Of a DNA stretch of 51,439 nucleotides, positions 35,245 through 42,212 are shown in pieces. The stretch spans positions 1 to 51,439 of the forward strand of contig CAYYNP010000034.1 in the NCBI GenBank assembly GCA_964472545.1, read 5' to 3'. The notes beneath the pieces are model-generated. The model was not told the DNA's origin, did not search any database, and was given only the letters and a program-made list of their open reading frames with translations. This DNA is from CAYYNP01 sp964472545 (GTDB lineage: Bacteria; Planctomycetota; Planctomycetia; Pirellulales; Thermoguttaceae). Position 1 is the stretch's first letter, and every line of letters begins with the position of its first letter. The translations under genes were made by a program, and so were the position numbers.

Positions 35245-36282
35245 TCAGCAAGCGACGTCGGCTTCCAATCTCGTTCGAAGCTCGTCGAGCACATGGAAAC
35301 AGAACGACTCGTGTGCCAAGCCGCCGTGATAACTGTTGCCGGCCCGAGTTTGGCAAGTCGACGCGAAGCGCCCTCCGTCTAACGTGAACTTGTCCGAGAT
35401 GCGGTGCTGGAAGACGACGTGTCCGTTGAAGTCGTATTGCAGGAGGCAATCGGATCGACACTCGCATTCCGGCCACATCCGCGCGTACTCTCGTCCACAG
35501 CGATGCCACGCGAAGGGAAACGTATCTTTGTCGCCCCAAATGTAACGGTATACGAGGTCGGCGCACTCGTTGAACAAAGCCGCCAGCGTCAACGGCCGCC
35601 ACGACTTCCCTCGGTCGATCAACAACTGGCCGGATTCGGTAAGTCGGTCGATTGGCCGGGACAATTCAAACAGGGAGAGTACGGGGTCGCTGAGAATGGT
35701 CGACGACCCTTGTACATCGGGCCAAAAGACGGCGCCGCATCGCTCGAACTCCGGCCACTGGAACAAGTACAAGGGATTTCGCGTCGGGTAGCAGTCCGCG
35801 TCCAACAAGAGGACTTGTCGAAAGCGCGTATGACACAGCGCCACCGACTTGAGCTGCCATCCCTTCCACCAATGCCACTGGAGAAATCGAGACGAGACTC
35901 CGCTGCGGATGCCGTCCACGTCGACGAACGTGACGTCATATTCGCGGATCGCCTCCACAAGCCGCGGCTCATCCTCTCCTTGGAAATGCCAGACCTCGAT
36001 TGGCAACTTACATCCAACGTGACGAAGCACGCGGACGGTAACGTATACGGAGGCCAGGTATTGCCCACCGCCGACGATCACGATGCCCCGCTCCTCGCTC
36101 GGCTCGGGAAACGCCGGCGGGTTGGCAAGCCGATCACGCACGGCAAGCCGAAATCCCTCGACCACGTTCGGCCAGGTCCACCAGCGATCCTCGGCGCGCC
36201 GGGCCGCCGGCGACCGGAAGGCCCTGGCAACGTCGGCGGGTGCGGTCGTCGGGGCAATCCGCGCGATCGTGGGCGACGTCAT
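35245..36282 (-). CDS. MNN1-like (alpha-mannosyltransferase family) glycosyltransferase
   Basis: This 345-residue glycosyltransferase resembles the fungal MNN1/alpha-1,3-mannosyltransferase family. Characteristic parts are RGIVIVGGGQYLASVYVTVR, VGCKLPIEVWHFQGEDEP, SVALCHTRFRQVLLLDADCY with the DxD-type motif DAD near residue 164, and LYLFQWPEFERCGAVFWPDV. No signal peptide or membrane segment is seen, so it probably works in the cytoplasm. ATG 36282 overlaps the TGA of the preceding gene (ATGA), giving a sound start and probable coupling. It is the last gene of a three-gene operon headed by a Ser/Thr kinase. The acceptor is unknown. Confidence 0.8.
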   Translation of the reverse strand: MTSPTIARIAPTTAPADVARAFRSPAARRAEDRWWTWPNVVEGFRLAVRDRLANPPAFPEPSEERGIVIVGGGQYLASVYVTVRVLRHVGCKLPIEVWHFQGEDEPRLVEAIREYDVTFVDVDGIRSGVSSRFLQWHWWKGWQLKSVALCHTRFRQVLLLDADCYPTRNPLYLFQWPEFERCGAVFWPDVQGSSTILSDPVLSLFELSRPIDRLTESGQLLIDRGKSWRPLTLAALFNECADLVYRYIWGDKDTFPFAWHRCGREYARMWPECECRSDCLLQYDFNGHVVFQHRISDKFTLDGGRFASTCQTRAGNSYHGGLAHESFCFHVLDELRTRLEADVAC

Positions 36283-37136
36283 GGAGCTTTTCCGGGATGA
36301 ATCTGAACGATTGCCGGAACGCATGTTGCGGGAGGAACGGCACGGCTTGAAACGTCCGCGAAGTCGCAGACGTTGGTCGCGTCCCATTCACCCGCCGCCT
36401 TTTGGTAGCGGATTTCCGTGGTTCCCTTGCGAAACACCAAGGCCGCCGATTCGTCTCGTAGGTCGGCTACCAATTCGACGGTGACGCCGGACGGAGAGTC
36501 GGCAGTCTGCCACGTCACACGATCAACGTCGTAGATACATGGCTTGACGTCCATATTCCATGTTCCATTGAAGAAGCCGACTTCCTCCGAGAAGCCCCCG
36601 GCGACTGCCATGCACCGGCTGGGGAAGAAAGCGCGCCTCACCGGAGCGGCGGCGCGGCTCGTTCCAGAACCCTCACAATCGGTGTGTGTGGAGGCAATTC
36701 CCTGGAAAGGCACATCGTCGATGCTGATAAGCTGGTCGCCGTCGTAGTACCACACGCGCACCGTGCATGGGCCTACGACCGCGCCGGGTATCTGGCTCAG
36801 GAGCCAGTAGTTGTTCGAAATCGACGCCTGGTCCGCATCGGCGGGCGGCAGGGAATCGAAAGGGTCACCCAAAGCATAGCAGTAGCCGTATACGCGGTCC
36901 GCGTTTGCCTGACCGTTGCCGTAAGCGCAAATCACTCCGGGCCCGCTCCCGACCATCTTGACCTTCCAGTCTTGTCCCGTCATCGGCCTTTGGACCCAAA
37001 GCGGTTGCGGTGCTCCGTGCGGGCTCATTGCCCGGCGGCTACGAACTCCAACCTTGGAGACGTCGACTTGTTGATCGCAGGGGATCGTCACCTGCAAAGA
37101 AATGGTGATCGTCCGGTCTTCGTTCTTACTCGTCAT
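36279..37136 (-). CDS. Unknown protein coupled to kinase and glycosyltransferase
   Basis: This 285-residue protein has no recognised family, no signal peptide and no membrane segment. It is Cys-rich for its size, with cysteines in IPCDQQ, VICAYG, GYCYALG, GPCTVR, HTDCEG, PSRCMA, VKPCIYD, NVCDFAD and PATCVP. A middle segment VRVWYYDGDQLISIDDVPFQ reads as beta-strands. ATG 37136 overlaps the end of the kinase gene by 11 bases and its own stop overlaps the glycosyltransferase start by 4, so all three are one translational unit. A start at TTG 37154 is possible but ATG 37136 has GAGGGAG upstream. Binding partner, kinase substrate or accessory subunit are all guesses. Confidence 0.7.
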   Translation of the reverse strand: MTSKNEDRTITISLQVTIPCDQQVDVSKVGVRSRRAMSPHGAPQPLWVQRPMTGQDWKVKMVGSGPGVICAYGNGQANADRVYGYCYALGDPFDSLPPADADQASISNNYWLLSQIPGAVVGPCTVRVWYYDGDQLISIDDVPFQGIASTHTDCEGSGTSRAAAPVRRAFFPSRCMAVAGGFSEEVGFFNGTWNMDVKPCIYDVDRVTWQTADSPSGVTVELVADLRDESAALVFRKGTTEIRYQKAAGEWDATNVCDFADVSSRAVPPATCVPAIVQIHPGKAP

Positions 37137-39018
37137 CGGGGGCTCCCTCGTCAAGAAAGATGCGAAACTGTGAAACGGTCAACGTACCCCGCTCGATGTA
37201 CAGGCCGAAACCGCCGCGGCAGTCAAGCGGCGGGGAATCGGGCCGCGTGTCCTCGGTCAGTTCGTCGAGTTCCTCAGCGCCCCAAGAGACACTCTCAAGC
37301 GAGCCGTCCTTGCAGACAATCGTCAGTTCCTGCTCGCCTTTGGGCATGGGAATTGCCGCCGTCGAACGCCCTTCTCTATGCACGGGGAAGAACTCTTGAT
37401 CCAGCGTCAGATAGTCTCGATCCAGTCGGAACGTGGGGCTTCCCAATGGATCGGGCCACCGCAGAAGCTGAATGCGCTCGCACTCGTAGCCGTCGTCTCG
37501 CCGCTTGAGTCCATAGAAGACGCCGACCCCGCCGTTCCACGCCGGCTGAATAAGCCGCAGGCGCAGGACAAAATCCTCTCGAGTAACCTCGCCGGCTTCG
37601 AGCAGTGCGTCTCCGTCGATGACAACCGTCAATTCCTCGAGCTCGAAGTCTTCCAACGTCTCCGAATGCGTCTCGGGGCCGGGCCATCGCCGCTTCTTCA
37701 GCGGCCGATCGAGCAGCTTGTTCCAGTCTCCCACGGTCAGCACGCGCGGCGTGCCCCCCGCACCGCCCGGTTCTTCCGGTCCGATGCCTCCGTTCGGTGG
37801 GGGTTCGGGTTCAACGGGCGGGTACCATGAACGGACCATCAAGAACGCCGCCACGACCAGACCTGCCAACGCAATCGGCAGGACGAATCTCAGTATCGTG
37901 CGTCGGAGGTTCTTCTTGCCGGACGCGCGTAGCCACGCTCGCAGGTCTCGACTTAGATCGGTGGCCAGGCGGTAGCGTCGCGTCTTGTCGTCGCAGACAC
38001 AGTGGTCTTCGACGATATCCGCCAGCGCCTGGGGCACTTGCTGCGGCAACGTGCGAGGGTGCTGGTTCGGGTCGCCGAGGGCTTCGAAATACTCTTCCGA
38101 GTCTCTTGCCAGATACGGCAAAGCAAGACGTCGCTCGCGGACGTGCGGCAAGGCGAGCAGTTGATAGAGGACCACACCCAGACTGTAAATGTCGGCCTGA
38201 CGATCCACGTGCTGTTTGCGAGCCTGCTCGGGAGCCATATAGGTCACCGTGCCCATCACACGGCGGGCTTCTCCCAATTGCTCGCTGGCCGATGCGGCCA
38301 ATCCAAAATCCGAGAAGCACGGCCGGTCGTTCTCGTCGAAGAGGATGTTGTCCGGTTTGATGTCGCGATGGATGTACCCATGAGCGTGAATCTCCGCCAG
38401 CGTGTCCGCAAGCTCGGCAATCCATCGGACCGACTGCCGAACTGACGGTCTTTCGTCGCCGGTGAGTCTTCCCGCCAGGCTACCGCCGTCCATCAGCTTC
38501 ATGACGATGAAGCAGATCAGTTCCCCTTGGCGTTGTGTGGGACTCTCGACGACTTCCCGAACGGGTACGACTTGCGAGTCGGCCAATTGCATGGCCTTTT
38601 CGGCTTCCCTTAGGAACGACCGCACGAGCCCCGCTGTGAGGCTGTGATCGGAGCGCGGCCCTTTGATCGCCACGTATTCCTTGCGGACGTTGTCGTAGGC
38701 CTTCCATACTTCGCCAAAGCCGCCCCGCCCGATGAGATCGACCAAGCGGTAGCGCTCCACAAGCTGCTTGGCAGCCGCGTCGATCTGCGCGGGCGCCATT
38801 TGCTCGGAGTCTGCTTGGACGGTGTTCTCGCCCGTAGCGTCCGCATGGGAACTTGTCACGCTGAGCGATACTCGGAAGGAGTCCACGGAAGCCGCGACGT
38901 CGCCTTCGGCAGCAGTTGCAACCGTCGGATCGAACGGACTGTCCGAAGGTAGAGCATCTTGTTGGGATCGGCGCGATGGGGAGTCCATTGTGAAGCCCAT
39001 GTGATGAATGAACTTCAT
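37126..39018 (-). CDS. Hanks-type Ser/Thr protein kinase with extracytoplasmic beta-sandwich domain
   Basis: This protein of about 630 residues is a transmembrane Ser/Thr kinase. The kinase domain, about residues 85-350, has the P-loop LIGRGGFGEVWKAYD, the lysine in YVAIKGPR, the catalytic loop GYIHRDIKPDNILFDE, SDFGLAASASEQLGEARRVM and GTVTYMAPEQARKQ. All catalytic residues are intact. A basic stretch leads to a membrane helix (LRFVLPIALAGLVVAAFLMV, about residue 385), a Pro/Gly linker (EPEPPPNGGIGPEEPGGAGG) and a C-terminal beta-rich domain in the style of concanavalin-like or DUF1080-type modules. It heads the three-gene operon with overlaps to the next gene. The start is uncertain: TTG 39039, ATG 39018, 39000 and 38988 are in frame and none has a good ribosome site. 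Confidence 0.85.
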   Translation of the reverse strand: MKFIHHMGFTMDSPSRRSQQDALPSDSPFDPTVATAAEGDVAASVDSFRVSLSVTSSHADATGENTVQADSEQMAPAQIDAAAKQLVERYRLVDLIGRGGFGEVWKAYDNVRKEYVAIKGPRSDHSLTAGLVRSFLREAEKAMQLADSQVVPVREVVESPTQRQGELICFIVMKLMDGGSLAGRLTGDERPSVRQSVRWIAELADTLAEIHAHGYIHRDIKPDNILFDENDRPCFSDFGLAASASEQLGEARRVMGTVTYMAPEQARKQHVDRQADIYSLGVVLYQLLALPHVRERRLALPYLARDSEEYFEALGDPNQHPRTLPQQVPQALADIVEDHCVCDDKTRRYRLATDLSRDLRAWLRASGKKNLRRTILRFVLPIALAGLVVAAFLMVRSWYPPVEPEPPPNGGIGPEEPGGAGGTPRVLTVGDWNKLLDRPLKKRRWPGPETHSETLEDFELEELTVVIDGDALLEAGEVTREDFVLRLRLIQPAWNGGVGVFYGLKRRDDGYECERIQLLRWPDPLGSPTFRLDRDYLTLDQEFFPVHREGRSTAAIPMPKGEQELTIVCKDGSLESVSWGAEELDELTEDTRPDSPPLDCRGGFGLYIERGTLTVSQFRIFLDEGAPDDE

Positions 39019-39240
39019 TCCTTCGGCGTGATTGGCCAAAGTGCAGTGAAGTTAGTCAGCCAAGAGCCGAAACGAACAGCGCGACAGGTAGTTGATAGGC
39101 TACCACGCAAACCGAGACCCGGCAACCCCCCCGAGGCGGGATGACACATCGGCGCCGGCTTCCCGACCTGAACATGTCGTCGGAAGTGCCCCACGCCTTT
39201 TGGGGGGTCCTCGGGCTGGCGTGGGCGGTGAATATCTCAG

Positions 39241-39275
39241 CAGATCGAGAAAGGTGATCATTCTCTTTCGATCTG
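39241..39275. other. Imperfect palindrome upstream of the kinase operon
   Basis: Arms CAGATCGAGAAAG and CTCTTTCGATCTG match at 11 of 13 positions around a 9-base centre containing TGATCA. It lies about 220 bases upstream of the kinase start and has no T-run, so it is not an obvious terminator. The rest of 39019-39599 holds only the receiver-domain remnant. Confidence 0.4.
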
Positions 39276-39426
39276 GATTGAGCCGCCACCAAAGGCCTTG
39301 GTCCGGGAAGTAGGCATGCGCCGGCCGCCACGGACTCGAGCTGTTGTGGAACAACGCCATGAAGGAAAGAAGGGACTGACGACGTCCGAGAGCCGAGTAG
39401 GCATAAGGAATTCGATAGCCACGAAG

Positions 39427-39567
39427 CTGCTGAGAAACGACTACGTCGCCAAGCCGGTGACTCCGGATGAACTCTTGGCGACCGTCGCGCATCACTTGGA
39501 CACGGCGGACTCCGGTGTACCGCCGTCGGAGCCGTCGGCAAAGCCCCTCGATCCGGCGTCCCGGTGA
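39427..39567 (+). pseudogene. Remnant of a response-regulator receiver domain
   Basis: The frame reads LLRNDYVAKPVTPDELLATV then AHHLDTADSGVPPS and ends in a stop at 39565-39567. DYVAKPVTPDELL is the conserved end of receiver (REC) domains, with the invariant Lys-Pro, followed by the last helix. The frame is open back to about 39298, but that part shows none of the earlier REC elements (acidic pocket, phospho-Asp, Thr/Ser switch). It is therefore a broken tail of a former response regulator or hybrid kinase. Confidence 0.6.
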
Positions 39568-39599
39568 TCGCGATCGGCGCGACACACCGTCCCGTGACG

Positions 39600-42056
39600 T
39601 CACTCGTACACAAACCATGCCGTCGCTGTGCATGTCCGGTCGGCCGCAACACGGGCCCAATGGGCGGAGAAACCGTCGGGGAAGGTGTGGGTGGCGGTTT
39701 CGCCTGGCGATACGTCGATCGTCTTGTACGTTCGCCAGGTGCCGGTGCGAAGGAAGTCGACTTCGATCGTGAATGCCACGTCGGCGTCGGCGTCGTGGGA
39801 GAACTCGACCCGCTTGCGGTCGTAGCCGGTCATCAGATACGGATCGGACGGCTTGTCGGTTTCGACCGGCGCGTTGCGCCACGGCCCGCCACGGCCGCGG
39901 GGTTTGCCAAGCTGCCAGAGGTCGTCGACGTCGCCGAACCAGAGGGCCACGTTGGCGTCGTCGGAGGTCACCACGCGGCCGTCATCTTGCACGGTGGGGC
40001 ACGCACCGGCCAGCACCGTCATGCCTCGCCAGGAACAGAAATCGGTAATCCGCTTGTTATGCGTGGCGACCGGCTTGATGCCCGAGATACCACCGGCCGA
40101 CGTGTGCGGCAGGACGTAGAACGTGCCGCAGCAGTTCAGCAGCAGCCGCTCGGTGACCACCTCGCGAATGCCCCGGGGCCAGCCGACCGACCACGGCCGA
40201 TCGTATCCCTCGGCCCCGACCGGCAGCCGATAACGCACGCCGCTGCTTTCGACGATTGCCGAGGCCGCGTCGACCTTGAAGTCGGCCCCTTTCAACCCGG
40301 CCGTCTTCTTGAGAAACTCCAACGACGCATCCTCTCCCGCGATGTGCTTCAGCTTCATGTCGGGGCCGATTTCGTAATAGCCTTGCGCACATCGGGCCGC
40401 ACCGGCAGCCGACGCGCGATGGCCGAGCATTTGCAGCGTACCGAGGTCGCCGCCCCGGGGGCGTATGATGCCGACCGAGCGATCGCGCCCATCGTCGATA
40501 TCAGCGAGCGCCGCAAACGCCTTGGGATCGGCCGCGGTGCCGCCGCCCGGTCCGAAGTGGAAATAGACGGTCGCGCCGTCGCAACCCCGTTCGGCGCGCA
40601 CGCGGATCCATTCGGCCTGGAGATCGTCGGGAAACACGTGAAAGGCGTATCCCTTCGGCAGCACGGTGACGGACGTCGCCGTCGCCCACGTGGTATTGCC
40701 TTTGCAGTCCAACTCGAAGGTGAACGTAACCGGTACGTCAGTCTCATGCGTCAGATGCACCACGCGGTTCTCGTAGCCGGCGAAGTGATAGGGATCGGAA
40801 GTGGCACCGGCCTCGAGGTCGTCGCCAACCCACACACCGCCGAAACCCGCCGGACGCCCGCAACGCCGCAGCCCCGCCCAGGTGGCAAACCAGAGGTTCG
40901 ATTGCGACTGGTTCACGAAGCGGTTGCCGCCGGTGATCGCGGTGTCGTCGCAGGCGAAGACCAATCGATCGCCGAAGCGGCAGAAGTCGCCGGTGATCTT
41001 CAAGTAACTGGCGATCGGACGCAGCCCGGCGGTGTTGGCGGCCGAAAAGGTCTTGGGAAAATCGAACCAGAGACCGTGCATGTTCATCAAGTACTCGCCG
41101 CCCGGACCGATCTGCCGAATCCGCGGCCATTCGGTGTACCAGCCGTGGGCGGCTGTGTACGAGTAGTCGCCGATCGGCAGCCGGAAGCGATACCACGTGC
41201 CGGCGTCGCGCAGCAACAACAGCACCGAACGCTTGTCCCAGCCGGTGGCCCAAATCGGTTCGTCGTTGTCGGCGTCGTCGGCCGCCCCGCGAACGCCGCC
41301 GGGCCCGGTAACTTCGTTGAATTGATGGCCGTCGACGACCGCCCAATCGGTCCCGTCCCATTCGGCCAAGCACCCCAAGTTTTCGCTGCCCGGCAAACGC
41401 CCCTTGCGGCCGTTGTTCGACACGACCACGCGGCCCTGGCTGCTGTAGCCGCCTTTGCCGTGGTAGCCGGGCAGATAGTCGACGAAGCCCCCCACGTGGC
41501 TGTCGAGGTGGATCGTCTTGACCTCGAGCGTGTGTACGTCGATCTCGTAGAGCCCTTCTTCCATGGTGAAGGTGTAGACCTTGTTGGCCGGATCGGTCAG
41601 ATGCCGCATTGTGGCCGTCGGCCGGCCGGGCGCTACTTTGTAGGGAATTACGCGAACCTTGCCGTTGCGGTCGATCGCGTACGGGCCGATGAACAACTGC
41701 TGCGACTCGCGATGGATCAGCCGGTTGGCCGGCGTGCCGCCGATGCTCTCTGACCGTATTCTGAGGTTCAAATCCGCGTCGATCTCGTAGAGCTTGTCGT
41801 CGCTTCCGCGGGGCTGATGCGGCGAGTAGGTCAGCGCCCAGAGCCTGCCTGCCCAGGGAACAACCGCTCCGATGCCACATTCCCCACCGTGGTTGAACAT
41901 GGCCAGATGAGGGTAGCGGCCGCTGTAGCAAAGCGGATGGTGTTGCTCGGCTGCGGCAGTCGGTGTGGTGATTGAAAGCAGCAGTGCCAGCGCACCGAGC
42001 AGAGCGGCGCGATGGCGGCGGGTGCGATCGCAAGGGACGTGCAGGGCGGATATCAC
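39600..42056 (-). CDS. Large exported protein of unknown function
   Basis: This 818-residue protein has a signal peptide (AALLGALALLLSITTPTAAA). The body looks beta-propeller-like, with repeated display-type phrases: GAVVPWAGRLWALTYSPHQP, DKLYEIDADLNLRIRSESIG, KVYTFTMEEGLYEIDVHTLE. Two related halves end in similar beta-sandwich modules, SDPYHFAGYENRVVHLTHET (about residue 450) and SDPYLMTGYDRKRVEFSHDA (about residue 745), each followed by a similar segment ending in an HVFPD/HTFPD motif, so an internal duplication is likely. No catalytic motif is seen. GTG 42056 has an AGGAGA site 8 bases upstream and is preferred to TTG 42083. Confidence 0.75.
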   Translation of the reverse strand: MISALHVPCDRTRRHRAALLGALALLLSITTPTAAAEQHHPLCYSGRYPHLAMFNHGGECGIGAVVPWAGRLWALTYSPHQPRGSDDKLYEIDADLNLRIRSESIGGTPANRLIHRESQQLFIGPYAIDRNGKVRVIPYKVAPGRPTATMRHLTDPANKVYTFTMEEGLYEIDVHTLEVKTIHLDSHVGGFVDYLPGYHGKGGYSSQGRVVVSNNGRKGRLPGSENLGCLAEWDGTDWAVVDGHQFNEVTGPGGVRGAADDADNDEPIWATGWDKRSVLLLLRDAGTWYRFRLPIGDYSYTAAHGWYTEWPRIRQIGPGGEYLMNMHGLWFDFPKTFSAANTAGLRPIASYLKITGDFCRFGDRLVFACDDTAITGGNRFVNQSQSNLWFATWAGLRRCGRPAGFGGVWVGDDLEAGATSDPYHFAGYENRVVHLTHETDVPVTFTFELDCKGNTTWATATSVTVLPKGYAFHVFPDDLQAEWIRVRAERGCDGATVYFHFGPGGGTAADPKAFAALADIDDGRDRSVGIIRPRGGDLGTLQMLGHRASAAGAARCAQGYYEIGPDMKLKHIAGEDASLEFLKKTAGLKGADFKVDAASAIVESSGVRYRLPVGAEGYDRPWSVGWPRGIREVVTERLLLNCCGTFYVLPHTSAGGISGIKPVATHNKRITDFCSWRGMTVLAGACPTVQDDGRVVTSDDANVALWFGDVDDLWQLGKPRGRGGPWRNAPVETDKPSDPYLMTGYDRKRVEFSHDADADVAFTIEVDFLRTGTWRTYKTIDVSPGETATHTFPDGFSAHWARVAADRTCTATAWFVYE

Positions 42057-42090
42057 GGTGGTGTCTCCTGGACTCGTCGGCAAAGAGAAT

Positions 42091-42177
42091 CGTCTCGGAC
42101 CGAAGGCAACGGGGCGCTGCCAAAGTCTGGCGACTTCGGCTACTGCCTTCGGTGAGAATCAGGATACGTCCGAGACG
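42091..42177. repeat. Inverted-repeat structure containing a family D hairpin half-element
   Basis: The outer arms are CGTCTCGGAC (42091-42100) with GTCCGAGACG (42168-42177), and the inner arms are CGAAGGCA (42101-42108) with TGCCTTCG (42144-42151). Between them, at 42119-42143, is a minus-strand GTAG followed by a hairpin with stem GCCGAAGTC, loop GCCA and stem GACTTTGGC. It lies between the EF-G-like gene and the exported protein gene, so it may also end or attenuate transcription. Confidence 0.7.
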
Positions 42178-42212
42178 CGGGTTTCGCAATAGTGCGACGG
42201 ATGGCCGAGGAG

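Noticed and set aside
39100..39882. A 260-codon minus-strand frame across the gap before the kinase and into the exported protein
   Set aside because: It is Arg-rich, overlaps the true end of the exported protein gene in another frame, and has no ribosome site or domain.
39564..41753. A 729-codon plus-strand frame opposite the exported unknown protein
   Set aside because: It is antisense to a gene with a good signal peptide and ribosome site, and its translation has no domain character.
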